Shown here: piece by piece, positions 17,189-26,826 of the stretch
How the letters are laid out: every line of letters begins with the position of its first letter
Numbering within the stretch: position 1 is the stretch's first letter
Position numbers and translations under genes: made by a program
Notes under the pieces: model-generated
What the model was told of the DNA's origin: nothing
What the model saw: only the letters and a program-made list of their open reading frames with translations
The model's database searches: none
Source of the DNA: Methylobacterium dankookense
Lineage (GTDB): Bacteria; Pseudomonadota; Alphaproteobacteria; Rhizobiales; Beijerinckiaceae
Length of the DNA stretch: 64,000 bases
Reading direction: 5' to 3'
Assembly (NCBI RefSeq): GCF_902141855.1
Contig: NZ_CABFVH010000001.1
Span: forward strand, 186,001-250,000

Positions 17189-18756
17189 TTGGAGCCGTCC
17201 TTCATGCGGTTCTCCTTGTACCAGGCATGGAAGCTCTGGCGCGGGGCGTCCGGCATCTCGCGCTTCTTCCCCCAGGTGTTGAGCGGGTTGTAGACGGCGA
17301 AGCGCGGCAGCACCTTCAGCGCCGAATCCGCCGCGCCGATCGCCGCCCGGTAGGCGGCGGGCCGCGCCAGCACGGCGCCCGCGGCCTTCATCATGCCCTG
17401 CTTCAGGAGCGGGATCTGGTGCTCCTCGGCGAGCACCTTGCGCCAGGCGAAGATCTGCTCGTGGATGTTGATCTTCACCGGGCAGACATTGGTGCAGGAG
17501 CCGTTCATGGTCGAGGAGAACGGCAGCGTCGAGTATTTCCGCTTGTTGAAGGTCGGGTCGATGATGAGTCCGATCGGCCCGGCATAGGTCGCGCCGTAGG
17601 AGAGCCCGCCCGAGCGCCGGTAGACCGGGCAGGTGTTCATGCAGGCGCCGCAGCGGATGCATTTGAGCGAGGTCCAGAACTCCTCCATGCCGAGGCGCGC
17701 GGCGCGGCCATTGTCGACCAGCACATAGTGCATTTCGGAGCCAGTCCGCGGTTTGCGGAAATGCGAGGTGTACTGGGTGATCGGCGAGCCGAGCGCCGAG
17801 CGCGAGAGCAGGCGGATGAACACGCCGAGATGCTCGATGCGCGGGATCAGCTTCTCGATGCCGATCGAGTGGATCTGCAGCTTGGGCACGTTGCCCGAGA
17901 GGTCGGCATTGCCTTCGTTGGTGCAGGTGACCACCGTGCCCGTCTCGGCGATGGCGAAGTTGCACCCCGTCATCCCGGCATCGGCGGCGAGGATGTGCGG
18001 GCGCGTGGTCTCGCGCTGGCTCTCGGCGAGATAGTGGGCGTCGTCGTTGTCGGGGTCGGTCCCGAGCGTCCGCGCGAAGACCTCGGCCACGTCGAGGCGG
18101 GTCTTGTGCACGGCCGGGGCCACGATGTGGCTCGGCTCCTCGTCGTCGAGCTGCTGGATGCGCTCGCCGAGATCGGTCTCGATGATCTCGATCCCCTCCC
18201 CGGCCATGAAGTGGCGGAAGCCGCACTCCTCGGTGAGCATCGATTTCGACTTCACGATCGTCCGCGCGCCATGGTCGCGCAGGATGCCGAGCACGATGCG
18301 GTTGTGCTCGGCCCCGTCGCGCGCCCAGTGGACATGGACGCCGTTCGCCTTCGCGGCCGCCTCGAACTGCTCGAGGTAGAGGTCGAGATGGGAGAGCGTG
18401 TGCGTCTTGATCTGGGAGGCCAGCTCGCGCAGCTCCTCCCATTCGGGGATGCCGAAGGCGGCGGCGTCCCGCTTCTTGCGCAGGTCCCACAGGCGCTCGT
18501 CATGGGCGGCGGCGTGGAGGGGCGCGGCGAGGAAGCGCTCGGCGGCCTCGGCCTGGTCGATCGGCCGGTCGCCGCGGATCTTGGCGCCGCGGGGCTGCGG
18601 TTCGCGCACGGGCGGCGCCTTGATCGGCTTCGAGCTGCCCTCGGCATGGTCGAGCCGGCGCCCGTCCTGGCCGCGCTCGCTCTCGTCGGTCGCGGCGCGG
18701 ACGGCCGGGTTGACGACGCCCTCGCGCTCGCGGGGGTGAAGCTCCTCGGCGCTCAT
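17185..18756 (-). CDS. lutB: lactate utilization iron-sulfur protein LutB
   Basis: A 523-residue iron-sulfur protein with an N-terminal LUD-like domain (about 105-340) and a C-terminal ferredoxin-like domain: cysteines at 366, 369, 372 and 376 (CIRCGACMNTCPVYR) and at 421 and 425 (CTNVCPV). The SMLTEECGFRHFMAGEG segment near 172-188 and GMTGCNFAIAETG near 261-273 are family hallmarks. The first 65 residues are polar and basic, without counterpart in B. subtilis LutB (about 476 residues), and are probably disordered. Start ATG overlaps the lutA stop (ATGA). Confidence 0.93.
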   Translation of the reverse strand: MSAEELHPREREGVVNPAVRAATDESERGQDGRRLDHAEGSSKPIKAPPVREPQPRGAKIRGDRPIDQAEAAERFLAAPLHAAAHDERLWDLRKKRDAAAFGIPEWEELRELASQIKTHTLSHLDLYLEQFEAAAKANGVHVHWARDGAEHNRIVLGILRDHGARTIVKSKSMLTEECGFRHFMAGEGIEIIETDLGERIQQLDDEEPSHIVAPAVHKTRLDVAEVFARTLGTDPDNDDAHYLAESQRETTRPHILAADAGMTGCNFAIAETGTVVTCTNEGNADLSGNVPKLQIHSIGIEKLIPRIEHLGVFIRLLSRSALGSPITQYTSHFRKPRTGSEMHYVLVDNGRAARLGMEEFWTSLKCIRCGACMNTCPVYRRSGGLSYGATYAGPIGLIIDPTFNKRKYSTLPFSSTMNGSCTNVCPVKINIHEQIFAWRKVLAEEHQIPLLKQGMMKAAGAVLARPAAYRAAIGAADSALKVLPRFAVYNPLNTWGKKREMPDAPRQSFHAWYKENRMKDGSK

Positions 18757-19496
18757 GCGGCGGCTCCGTTCAGAACCTGGGCGATGTGGATGTATTTCAG
18801 CGGCAGGCCGAGGCGCTCGGCGCAGCCCTTCTGGTGCATCAGGCAGGAGGAATCGGCCGAGACCACGTAGTCGGCCCCGGCCCGCTTCTGGTCGGCCACC
18901 TTGTCGTAGCCCATCTTGGCCGAGACCGCCGGCTCGAAGACCGAGAAGGCGCCGCCGAAGCCGCAACACTCGTCGGGCCGGGCGAGGTTCACCAGCTCCA
19001 CGCCCGCGACCTTCTTCAGGAGGTTCAGGGGCTTCGAGAAATAGGGCAGGTTCAGCTCGGACGGCCGGGCATGGTCGATGCCGCGCAGCGCGTTGCAATT
19101 GGCGTGATAGGCGACCTTGTGCGGGAAGCGCGCCCAGGGCAGCGCCTCGACCTTCAGCACGTCGTGCAGGAACTCCACGAGTTCGAACGTGGTCTCGCGG
19201 ACTTTCCGCACCGCATCCGTCTGCGGGATCGCGGTCAGATGCTCGCGGACCTGATGCACGCAGGAGCCTGAGGGCGCGACCACGTAGTCAAAGCCGGAGA
19301 AGTTCTTGACGAACAGGGCCTCGGTGGCGGCCGCCTCCTGGTGGCAGCCGGTATTGGTCATCGGCTGGCCGCAGCAGGTCTGGTCGTAGGGGTAGTGCAC
19401 GTCGAGGCCGAAGCGCTCCAGCAGCTCCAGGGTGGCGATGCCGACCTCGGGCTCGAAGGCGTCGACGTAGCAGGGGACGAACAGTCCGATACGCAT
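18753..19496 (-). CDS. lutA: lactate utilization protein A (CCG-domain iron-sulfur protein)
   Basis: A 247-residue protein with two cysteine-rich CCG domains: CCGQPMTNTGC at 41-51 with Cys9, and CCGFGG at 177-182 with HANCNALRG at 131-139. Such domains bind iron-sulfur clusters or heterodisulfide-like centres and shuttle electrons in glycolate/lactate oxidation; LutA with LutB and LutC oxidises L-lactate to pyruvate. Length matches B. subtilis LutA (about 238). The gene is followed by lutB in a 4-base overlap and preceded, 9 bases away, by an MDR reductase gene, so the set with poxB reads as one minus-strand run. Confidence 0.94.
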   Translation of the reverse strand: MRIGLFVPCYVDAFEPEVGIATLELLERFGLDVHYPYDQTCCGQPMTNTGCHQEAAATEALFVKNFSGFDYVVAPSGSCVHQVREHLTAIPQTDAVRKVRETTFELVEFLHDVLKVEALPWARFPHKVAYHANCNALRGIDHARPSELNLPYFSKPLNLLKKVAGVELVNLARPDECCGFGGAFSVFEPAVSAKMGYDKVADQKRAGADYVVSADSSCLMHQKGCAERLGLPLKYIHIAQVLNGAAA

Positions 19497-19505
19497 GGGT
19501 CTCTC

Positions 19506-20528
19506 TCAGCCCTCGGCGTCGGGGCTCACGCGGACCAGCAGCTTGCCGAAATTGCCGCCGGTATAGAGGCTGTTGAGGTGCTCCACCGCCCGGTCGAGCC
19601 CGTCGCGCACGTCCTGGCGGGTCTTCAGCTTGCCCTCCGCCATCCAGCCGACGAGATCGCGGATCGCCTCGGGGTAGCGGTCGAAGTAATCCAGGATGAT
19701 GAAGCCCTGGATGGTCAGGCGGCGCATCAGCACGAGGGCCCATTGCCCGGGCCAGTCTGCTGGCTGGACGTCGTTGTAGCCGGAGATCAGCCCGCAGAGC
19801 GGCATGCGGCCGAAGCGGCTCATGCGCGCGACCACGGCCTGCATGATCTCGCCGCCGACCTGCTCGAAATTGATGTCGATCCCGTTCGGCGCCAGTTCGT
19901 CGAGACGCGCGCCGACATCCTCGTTCTTGTAGTCGATCGCCGCATCGAAGCCGAGCTCGTCCACGATGTAGCGGCACTTCTCGGGGCCGCCCGCGATGCC
20001 GATGACGCGACAGCCCTTGATCTTGCCGATCTGCCCGACGACCTGACCGACGCCGCCGGAGGCCGCCGAGACGACGAGGGTCTCGCCCGCCTTCGGGCGG
20101 CCGATGTCGAGGAGGCCGAAATAGGCGGTGGGGCCGACCATGCCGAGGGCCCCGAAGGCGGTGGCGAGGCTGAGGCCCTTGGGCAGGTCGAGCCGGTTCA
20201 GCCCCTGTCCGTCCGTGATCATGGCATCGGCGAAGACGCCGAGGCCGGAATAGATCTCGCCCTCCGCGACGCCGGGCTTGCGGCTCGCCACCACGCGGCC
20301 GGCGACCAGCGCGCGCATCGGCTCGCCGAGCCCGACCGGGGGCATGTAGCCCTCCGCATCGCTCATCCAGATGCGGTTCGTCGGGTCGAGAGAGATGTAG
20401 AGGATCTTGAGGAGGAACTGGCCCTCCGCCAAATCCGGCAGCGCCTCGCGCTCGAAGGTGAGGTCGCCGTCGCGGATCTCGCCCACGGGGCGGCGCCGGA
20501 GACGCCAGACCTGCCGTTCGGTCGCCAT
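19506..20528 (-). CDS. NADP-dependent oxidoreductase, CurA/YncB-like MDR
   Basis: A 340-residue zinc-independent medium-chain dehydrogenase. The NADP motif AASGGVGQVVGQIGKIKG (about 170-187) and the N-terminal RIWMSDAEGYMPPVGLGEPM stretch identify the leukotriene B4 12-hydroxydehydrogenase / curcumin reductase subgroup, which reduces alkenals and enones. It has no cysteine cluster for structural zinc. It lies 9 bases upstream of lutA and 79 bases downstream of poxB, all on the minus strand, so co-transcription with lactate genes is likely. The relevant substrate in this pathway is not apparent. Confidence 0.9.
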   Translation of the reverse strand: MATERQVWRLRRRPVGEIRDGDLTFEREALPDLAEGQFLLKILYISLDPTNRIWMSDAEGYMPPVGLGEPMRALVAGRVVASRKPGVAEGEIYSGLGVFADAMITDGQGLNRLDLPKGLSLATAFGALGMVGPTAYFGLLDIGRPKAGETLVVSAASGGVGQVVGQIGKIKGCRVIGIAGGPEKCRYIVDELGFDAAIDYKNEDVGARLDELAPNGIDINFEQVGGEIMQAVVARMSRFGRMPLCGLISGYNDVQPADWPGQWALVLMRRLTIQGFIILDYFDRYPEAIRDLVGWMAEGKLKTRQDVRDGLDRAVEHLNSLYTGGNFGKLLVRVSPDAEG

Positions 20529-20607
20529 GCCTGCTTCCTCGCCTGAACGCCGACGGGCCGCCGCTTGTCGTGCCGCGGCGGTCCCTGGAACGCTTCCAGC
20601 CTCGGAT

Positions 20608-22341
20608 CTAGCGGATGAGGTTGGTCTTGGCGAGGTCGAGAACGGAATCGCCCCTCCCGCTCATCACCGCACGCAGCATGTAGAGGCTGAAGCCCTTCAC
20701 CTGCTGGCCGCCGATCTTCGGCGGGATCGACAGCTCGTTGCGCGCCACCGTCACGTCGAGGAGCGAGGGACCGTCGAAGGTGAGGAACTCGCGCACGGCG
20801 CCGGGCAGCTCGCCCGGATCCTCGACGCGCAGCGCGAAGATGCCGGCGGCCCGCGACATCGCGGCGAAATCCGGGTTGTCGAGGGAGACGCCGGTCTCGA
20901 GATAGCCCGCGGCCTTCATCTCCATCTCGACGAAGCCGAGCGAGCCGTTGTTGAACACCACGACCTTCAGCGGCAGGCGGTGCTGACGCAGGGTGAGGAA
21001 GTCGCCCATCAGCATGGAGAAGCCGCCGTCGCCGGAGAGTGCGATCACCTGCCGGTCCCGCTGCGCCGCCTGGATGCCGATGCCCTGCGCCATGGCGTTG
21101 GCCATCGAGCCGTGCACCCAGGAGCCGATCAGGCGGCGGCGCCCGTTCATCGTGAGGTAGCGCGCCGCCCAGACGGTGGGCGTGCCGACATCGGCGGTGA
21201 AGACCGCATCGTCCGCGGCCATCTCGCTCAGCACGCGGGTAAGGTATTGCGGGTGGATCAGCTTGCTGCCGGGCTTGGCCTCGGCGAGCTCGTCCAGCCC
21301 CTCGCGGGCCTTGGCGTAATGCTTGAGGCTGGCATCGAGCCAGCGCCGGTCGTCCTTGACCGCGAGCTTCGGCAGCAGCGCCCGGATCGTCGCCTTCACG
21401 TCGCCGACGAGGCCGAGATCGATCCGGCAGCGGCGACCGAGCTCCTGCGGGCGGATATCGACCTGCGCCACCTTGGCGTCCTGCGGGTAGAACTGCTTGT
21501 AGGGGAAGGCGGTGCCGAGCATCAGCAGGGTCTCGCAGCCCATCATCGCCGCGTAGCCCGACGAGAAGCCGATCAGGCCGGTCATGCCGACATCGTAGGG
21601 GTTGTCGAACTCGACATGGTCCTTGCCGCCGAGCGCGTGCACGATCGGGCTCTTCAGCGCCTCGGCGAGCTGCATCAGCTCGGCATGCGCCCCCGCGCAG
21701 CCGCGCCCGCAGAGCAGCGTCACGCGCTCGGACCCGTCGAGCAGCCTGGCCAGCGCGTCGAGGTCGGAATCGGCCGGGCGCACGAGGGGGCGCGGCGGGA
21801 GCAGGCCGGCGCGTGGCGTCACGGCGCGCTTCGGCGCCTCCTTCATCGCCACGTCACCGGGCAGCACCACCACCGCGACGCCGCGCTGGCCAATGGCCGC
21901 GCGCATGGCGTTCTCGAGCACGTAGGGGAGCTGCGCGGGGTCCGAGACCAGTTCGCAATAATGGCTGCATTCGCGGAACAGCTCGGTCGGGTGCGTCTCC
22001 TGGAAATAGCCGGAGCCGATCTCGGCCGAGGGGATGTGCGCGGCGATGGCGAGCACCGGCGTGCCGGAGCGGTGGCAATCGTAGAGCCCGTTGATCAGGT
22101 GGACGTGGCCCGGCCCGCAGGAGCCGGCGCAGACCGTCAGCTCACCGCTGATCTGCCCCTCGGCACCGGCCGCGAAGGCGCCCGCCTCCTCGTGGCGGAC
22201 ATGGATCCAGTCGATCACGCCGCGCGCCCGGATCGCCTCGGTGATGGCGTTCAGGCTGTCGCCGACGACCCCGTAGACGCGGCGGATGCCCGCCTCCTGC
22301 AGGGTCTCGACGACGAGGTCGGCGACGTTGGTGATGCGCAT
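20608..22341 (-). CDS. poxB: pyruvate oxidase/dehydrogenase, PoxB-like ThDP enzyme
   Basis: A 577-residue thiamine-diphosphate enzyme with the three POX-type domains. The N-terminal activator Glu lies in [13 protein letters not shown] (about 49-61), the FAD/central domain spans about 190-335, and the C-terminal ThDP motif [15 protein letters not shown] contains the GDG metal site, with [13 protein letters not shown] following. This is the pattern of PoxB, which oxidatively decarboxylates pyruvate to acetate and CO2 at the membrane and gives electrons to quinone. Lactate oxidation by LutABC downstream would supply its pyruvate. Acetolactate synthase is less likely, given the PoxB-like [10 protein letters not shown] start. 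Confidence 0.87.
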   Translation of the reverse strand: MRITNVADLVVETLQEAGIRRVYGVVGDSLNAITEAIRARGVIDWIHVRHEEAGAFAAGAEGQISGELTVCAGSCGPGHVHLINGLYDCHRSGTPVLAIAAHIPSAEIGSGYFQETHPTELFRECSHYCELVSDPAQLPYVLENAMRAAIGQRGVAVVVLPGDVAMKEAPKRAVTPRAGLLPPRPLVRPADSDLDALARLLDGSERVTLLCGRGCAGAHAELMQLAEALKSPIVHALGGKDHVEFDNPYDVGMTGLIGFSSGYAAMMGCETLLMLGTAFPYKQFYPQDAKVAQVDIRPQELGRRCRIDLGLVGDVKATIRALLPKLAVKDDRRWLDASLKHYAKAREGLDELAEAKPGSKLIHPQYLTRVLSEMAADDAVFTADVGTPTVWAARYLTMNGRRRLIGSWVHGSMANAMAQGIGIQAAQRDRQVIALSGDGGFSMLMGDFLTLRQHRLPLKVVVFNNGSLGFVEMEMKAAGYLETGVSLDNPDFAAMSRAAGIFALRVEDPGELPGAVREFLTFDGPSLLDVTVARNELSIPPKIGGQQVKGFSLYMLRAVMSGRGDSVLDLAKTNLIR

Positions 22342-22407
22342 GGTCCGGCTCCGGGTGGTCCCCGAGCCGGAACACCCCCGAGCCGCCGAGGTTCCTGCCG
22401 GATTCGG

Positions 22408-23007
22408 TCAGCCCGCTATGTCCTGCCCGCGGGGCGCGACCACCGCGAACAGGTCGGCCAGGGCCGCGAGGCTCGCCGCCTGGAGCGCGGCGGCCGGCAC
22501 CACCGAGCCGTCCGGCGCCGGCAGGGCGCGGGTCGCGGTGGCCGCCGCCACCACGGTCGGGCGGAAGCCGAGGCTGAAGGCCGAGCGGGCGGTGGAGTTG
22601 ACGCACATATGCGTCATGAAGCCCGCCACGATCACGTCCTGCACGTTCGCCCCGCGCAGGCGCTCCTCCAGATCCGTGCCGACGAAGGCGCTCGGGTAGT
22701 TCTTGGTGATCACCGCCTCGCCGTCCCGCGGCGCCACCTCCGGGCTGATCTGGCCGATCGCCGCCGCGACGTCGTAGGGCGTGCCCGGCCCGGCATCGTG
22801 CTGGACGTGGAAGACCGGGATGCCGGCCGCCCGCGCCCGCTCCAGCAGCTCGGCGGCCTCGCGGATCGCCGGTTCGACATTCTCGAGCCGCATGATTCCG
22901 TCGCGGTAGGTCTCCTGCAGGTCGATCATCAGGAGCGCCGAGCCCTTCAGCGGCGCCGGCTCGGTGCCGAGGCCGGACAGGCCGCGCAGGGTCTTGAGGT
23001 CCGCCAT
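22408..23007 (-). CDS. isochorismatase-family cysteine hydrolase
   Basis: A 199-residue hydrolase with the family triad Asp29 (MIDLQ), Lys102 (ITKNYPSAF) and Cys135 (MTHMCVNSTARSA), and an upstream cis-peptide-like VAGFMTHM. Related enzymes act on isochorismate, nicotinamide, N-carbamoyl compounds or aryl amides, and the substrate cannot be assigned. The start is set by GGGAGG (minus strand, 9 bases before the ATG at 23007); an ATG at 23016 lies directly against that site and is less likely. The gene is 66 bases upstream of poxB on the same strand and follows a repeat-rich stretch. Confidence 0.84.
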   Translation of the reverse strand: MADLKTLRGLSGLGTEPAPLKGSALLMIDLQETYRDGIMRLENVEPAIREAAELLERARAAGIPVFHVQHDAGPGTPYDVAAAIGQISPEVAPRDGEAVITKNYPSAFVGTDLEERLRGANVQDVIVAGFMTHMCVNSTARSAFSLGFRPTVVAAATATRALPAPDGSVVPAAALQAASLAALADLFAVVAPRGQDIAG

Positions 23008-23059
23008 GATCGTCATCCTCCCAGGTTCGCGCGGAGGGTGGGCGAGCGGGCGCGGAAAC

Positions 23060-23572
23060 TCAACCGGGCGGGGGCTTCGCCTTTGGGGGGATAGGCCCCA
23101 GCGCTTCCGCATTCTGAGGTCCATCGGACTCGCGGATCCCCTCTCCCCGCCCGCGGGGAGAGGGCCACGTCTCCCCCTTGTCGGGGAGCGTGGCGAGCCG
23201 GCAGGCGACGGTGAGGGGGCGATTCAGGCAGAGCCCATTCCTGAGCCGCCCCCTTACCGCCGCTCCGGCTTCGCCTCCGCTTCCCGCAGGCACGACAAGG
23301 TGCCTGCGGGCCTCTCCCCGCGCGCGGGGATGAGGGGTTCGACACGTCGTCGGACTCGGCCCGGTACTCCGGCCTCTCCCCGCGCGCGGGGAGAGGGGAT
23401 CGCCCTGGACCAGGGCCGCGTAGAGATGACGGGGCACAACCTCCGATGCAGGACGCATCTGAAGGAGTTGCTCGTCCGTCGCTTCAGCCGCATCGGGATC
23501 CCGAGCGATTGCGGCCTGGATCGCGGCTTCCTGTCCATCCGTAAGCGCCGGTGCCTTTTTCCGCGCCTTCAC
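23060..23572 (-). pseudogene. BrnA-like antitoxin N-terminal fragment running into palindromic repeats
   Basis: A GTG at 23572 overlaps the stop of the HerA-like gene as GTGA, and about 56 codons follow that resemble the N-terminal part of BrnA/DUF4415 antitoxins (AAIQAAIARDPDAAEATDEQ, then RPASEVVPRHLYAALVQ). At about 23400 the frame enters GC-rich palindromic repeats and stays open to 23060, giving a meaningless Arg/Pro/Gly-rich tail and a total of 170 residues. The ribbon-helix-helix C-terminal part that binds DNA in BrnA is missing. No BrnT toxin gene is nearby. The simplest view is an antitoxin gene interrupted by repeat insertion; expression of the fusion is possible. Confidence 0.5.
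23138..23396. repeat. cluster of GC-rich palindromic repeats
   Basis: Four inverted repeats lie in about 260 bases: 23138-23164 (CCCTCTCCCCGC arm), 23283-23310 (CCCGCAGGCAC with GTGCCTGCGGG, 11-bp perfect stem), 23311-23335 and 23373-23396 (both CCTCTCCCCGC with GCGGGG arms). They resemble REP/BIME-like clusters and match, in part, copies elsewhere in the window. No flanking direct repeat or transposase frame was recognised. Confidence 0.75.
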
Positions 23573-25104
23573 TTCTTCATCAACCCACCGAGCACGTTGC
23601 GCAGGATGGCATCTCCCACCTGCTTGCCGACGCTGCGGGCCATGGAGCGGGCGGCGTTCGAGACCACCTGCTCCACGAGGCTCGGCGGCGGCCGGCGGCC
23701 GGTGCGGCCCTGCGCCGCCGCCCCGCCGCCCATGACGTTGCCGAGGATGCCCCCGAGCAGGCCGCCGAGGCCGCCCTCGCTCTGGCCGGCGGCCTCGGCG
23801 GGGGCGCTGTCGAGGCCCTTGCGCTTGGCCAGCATCTCGTAGGCGCTCTCGTTGTCGACCGTCTCGTCGTAGCGGCCGCGCAGGGGGCTCTGGGCGATGA
23901 TCTGGGCGCGCTCCTCCGGGGTGAGCGGCCCGACTCGGCCCTGCGGCGGGGCGATCAGCGCCCGCTCCACCACCGAGGGCGTGCCCTTGGCCTCCAGAAA
24001 GCTCACCAGGGCCTCGCCGACGCCGAGTTCCGTGATCGCCCGCGCGACGTCGAAGCCCGGATTCTGGCGGAAGGTCTCGGCGGCGGCGCGCACCGCGCGC
24101 TGGTCGCGGGGGGTGAAGGCGCGCAACCCGTGCTGCACGCGGTTGCCGAGCTGGCCGAGCACCGTCTCCGGCACGTCGAGGGGGTTCTGCGTCACGAAAT
24201 AGACGCCGACGCCCTTCGAGCGGATCAACCGCACCACCTGCTCGACCGCGTCGAGGAGCGATTTCGGCGCGTCGTTGAACAGGAGATGCGCCTCGTCGAA
24301 GAAGAAGACCAGCTTTTGCCGGTCGAGATCGCCGACCTCGGGCAGGTGCTCGAACAGCTCGGAGAGCATCCACAGCAGGAAGGAGGCGTAGAGCTTCGGC
24401 CGCTGCATGAGCTTGTCGGCGGCCAGGATGTTGACGAAGCCCCGCCCCTCGCGGTCCTTGCGCATGAAGTCGTCGAGGTTCAGCGCCGGCTCGCCGAAGA
24501 ACCTGTCGGCGCCCTGGTTCTCCAGCACCAGGAGCTGGCGCTGGATCGCGCCGACGCTCGCGGCCGAGACGTTGCCGTAGGTGCCCGAGATCTCCTTCAG
24601 GTTCTCCGAGCAGAAGGCGAGCAGCGCGCGCAGGTCCTTCAGGTCGATCACCGGCCACTGGTTCTGGTCGGCGACGCGGAAGGCGATGTTGAGCACGCCC
24701 TCCTGGGTGTCGTTGAGTTCGAGCAGGCGCGCGAGCAGCAGCGGGCCCATCTCGGTCACGGTGCAGCGGATCGGGTGGCCCTGCTCGCCGAACAGGTCCC
24801 AGAACACGGTGGGGAAGCGGTCGGGCTCGTAGGCGATCCCGAGTTCCTCGGCGCGCTTCACGAAGACCGGCTTCGCCTCGCCGGCCGCCGCGATCCCCGA
24901 GAGGTCGCCCTTGATGTCGGCGGCGAAGACCGGGACGCCGGCATTGGAGAAGCCCTCGGCCAGGACCTGCAGCGTCACGGTCTTGCCGGTGCCGGTGGCC
25001 CCGGCCACCAGGCCGTGCCGGTTGGCGAGGCGCAGCGTCAGCACCTCCGGCTTCGGATTCGGCCCGGTGCTCTTGCCGACCAGGAGGGTGCCGTCGTCCG
25101 CCAT
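23569..25104 (-). CDS. HerA-like/DUF853 ATPase
   Basis: A 511-residue ATPase of the DUF853 (helicase HerA-like C-terminal) family. Walker A GATGTGKT is at 35-42, Walker [11 protein letters not shown] at about 266-275, and the intervening [27 protein letters not shown] and [18 protein letters not shown] blocks match the family. The C-terminus (about 435-470) has a Gly-rich [18 protein letters not shown] stretch followed by a basic helix. Function is unclear; the closest biochemical work is on HerA-type DNA-translocating ATPases. The start ATG 25104 begins [12 protein letters not shown]. The gene is divergent from a small Gly/Met-rich gene at 25285 and overlaps the BrnA-like fragment (GTGA). 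Confidence 0.88.
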   Translation of the reverse strand: MADDGTLLVGKSTGPNPKPEVLTLRLANRHGLVAGATGTGKTVTLQVLAEGFSNAGVPVFAADIKGDLSGIAAAGEAKPVFVKRAEELGIAYEPDRFPTVFWDLFGEQGHPIRCTVTEMGPLLLARLLELNDTQEGVLNIAFRVADQNQWPVIDLKDLRALLAFCSENLKEISGTYGNVSAASVGAIQRQLLVLENQGADRFFGEPALNLDDFMRKDREGRGFVNILAADKLMQRPKLYASFLLWMLSELFEHLPEVGDLDRQKLVFFFDEAHLLFNDAPKSLLDAVEQVVRLIRSKGVGVYFVTQNPLDVPETVLGQLGNRVQHGLRAFTPRDQRAVRAAAETFRQNPGFDVARAITELGVGEALVSFLEAKGTPSVVERALIAPPQGRVGPLTPEERAQIIAQSPLRGRYDETVDNESAYEMLAKRKGLDSAPAEAAGQSEGGLGGLLGGILGNVMGGGAAAQGRTGRRPPPSLVEQVVSNAARSMARSVGKQVGDAILRNVLGGLMKK

Positions 25105-25284
25105 CGCCCGAATCCCGAATTCGCGCGCCCGAGCCGGCGGGGGAACCGGTCCGGCCCCGAAGCGCATCTCAGTCACGGTTATGCCGGTGCGGCGTAACGT
25201 TTTCCAGACGCGGCCCGTCTTGATTTCCGGGGCGTCAGGCCCGAATGACCGCAGGATCTCACGTTCTCGCGAAAGCCGGATCCC

Positions 25285-25671
25285 ATGGAAGAACTGATCG
25301 CCCGCGTGACCAGCCGCACCGGTCTCGACGCCGCCACGGCGCAGACCGCGATCGGGCACATCCTCGCCTTCCTGCAGAAGGAGGGGCCGGCCACCGAGGT
25401 GAGCCAGCTCATGGCCGCGCTGCCCGGCTCCGAGGCGCTCGTCGCCGAATCGAACGCGGCCGAGGGCGGCGGCGGCCTGATGGGCATGCTCGGCGGCATG
25501 ATGGGCGGCGGCGTGATGGCGCTCGGCCAGAAGCTGATGTCGGCCGGCGTGCCGATGGGCCAGATGCAGCCGCTCGGCCAGGAGCTGTTCACCGTGGGCC
25601 GCGAGAAGGCGGGCGAGGACGTGATGGGCCCGATCGTCGGCTCGATCCCGGGCCTCAACCAGTTCGTGTGA
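25285..25671 (+). CDS. small Gly/Met-rich protein, function unknown
   Basis: A 128-residue protein. Residues 1-45 form an amphipathic helical segment ([20 protein letters not shown]) like those of DUF2267/DUF2780-type proteins; residues 60-90 are [16 protein letters not shown]-rich and hydrophobic without a charged break, and the end ([20 protein letters not shown]) is again helical. No signal peptide. It is divergent from the HerA-like ATPase, whose own C-terminus has a similar Gly-rich hydrophobic stretch. The function is not known, and the family assignment is a guess from helix pattern and glycine stretch. Confidence 0.7.
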   Translation: MEELIARVTSRTGLDAATAQTAIGHILAFLQKEGPATEVSQLMAALPGSEALVAESNAAEGGGGLMGMLGGMMGGGVMALGQKLMSAGVPMGQMQPLGQELFTVGREKAGEDVMGPIVGSIPGLNQFV

Positions 25672-25806
25672 GGCGGGTCGGCCGTCTTTCCGGCGGCCGA
25701 GTGTCATAAAACCGTTCGCGCTTCGTGATCTTGAGTAGGCTCACGAGGCGCGGATCTCGCCATCCCGGGGATGGCGGCCGGGGGCCTTGAGGGCAGGCTT
25801 TCGACG

Positions 25807-26826
25807 ATGGTCGCGAACTTCACGCGTGGGGCCGGCGCGGCCTGGGCGAGCGGCTGGAACCGCGGCGTTGCCGAGCCGATCGCCAAGCTGAAGCGCAAGA
25901 GCGCCGAGGCGGGCCTGCCGGGCTTCGGCGGCCGCAGCCTCGTGCCGCCGGGTGCCACCCCGATCCGCTTTCCCGAGCGCTTCAAGGCGCCGCTCGCCAC
26001 GCCGGGCCTGGGCCCGAGCCTCGGCCGGCTCGGCACGCTGGAGGTGCGGCTCGCGGTGAAGAAGTCCGAGGTGCGGCGCGCCCAGCGCCTGCGCTACGGC
26101 GTGTTCTACGAGGAGATGTCGGCGATCCCGACCGGCATGGCCGCCTTCTCCCGCCGCGACGCCGACGAGTACGACGCCCTCTGCGACCATCTCCTCGTCA
26201 TCGACCATGCCGCGGTGGAGGCCAAGCCCTTCCGCAAGGCGCGGCCGAAGGTGGTGGGCACCTACCGGCTTCTGCGCGGCGAGGTGGCCGAGCGCCATTT
26301 CGGCTTCTACTCGGCGGCCGAGTACGACCTCGCGCCGATCCTGGCGGCGCAGGCGGGCAAGCGCATCCTGGAGCTCGGCCGCTCCTGCGTGCTGAAGCCC
26401 TACCGCACCAAGCGCACCGTCGAGCTGCTCTGGACCGGCATCTACGCCTATCTCCAGCACCACCGCATCGACGCGCTGATCGGTTGCGCCAGCCTGGAGG
26501 GCACCGATCCGGAGCGCCTGGCCCTGCCGCTCAGCTTCCTCCACCACCATGCCCGCGCGCCGGAGGGCTGGTGCGCCCGCGCGCTGCCGGGCCGGCACGT
26601 GCCGATGGACCGCCTCGCCCGCGACGCGGTCGACATGAAGGCGGCCCTGCAGGCGCTGCCGCCGCTGATCAAGGGCTATCTCCGCGTCGGCGCTACCTTC
26701 GGTGACGGCGCCGTGGTGGATCACCAGTTCGGCACCACCGACGTCTTCGTGGTTCTCCCGGTGGAGGCGATCGCCTCGCGCTATCTCGGCCATTTCGGCC
26801 CGGCGGCGAACCGGCACGCGGCGTGA
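25807..26826 (+). CDS. olsB: OlsB-like ornithine N-acyltransferase (GNAT fold)
   Basis: A 339-residue acyltransferase of the hemolysin-like GNAT family that makes lyso-ornithine lipid by moving 3-hydroxyacyl from ACP to ornithine in OlsB. The core begins at LAVKKSEVRRAQRLRYGVF, followed by DEYDALCDHLLVID, VVGTYRLLRGEVAERHFGFYS, LELGRSCVLKPYRTKRTVELLW and IDALIGCASLEGTDPE, all characteristic. The first 80 residues are a variable, glycine-rich extension. A start at 25771 is possible but the 25807 ATG is nearer the conserved part. The acyltransferase olsA, needed for the second step, is not visible; a ParD-like fragment overlaps the stop by 4 bases. Confidence 0.83.
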   Translation: MVANFTRGAGAAWASGWNRGVAEPIAKLKRKSAEAGLPGFGGRSLVPPGATPIRFPERFKAPLATPGLGPSLGRLGTLEVRLAVKKSEVRRAQRLRYGVFYEEMSAIPTGMAAFSRRDADEYDALCDHLLVIDHAAVEAKPFRKARPKVVGTYRLLRGEVAERHFGFYSAAEYDLAPILAAQAGKRILELGRSCVLKPYRTKRTVELLWTGIYAYLQHHRIDALIGCASLEGTDPERLALPLSFLHHHARAPEGWCARALPGRHVPMDRLARDAVDMKAALQALPPLIKGYLRVGATFGDGAVVDHQFGTTDVFVVLPVEAIASRYLGHFGPAANRHAA

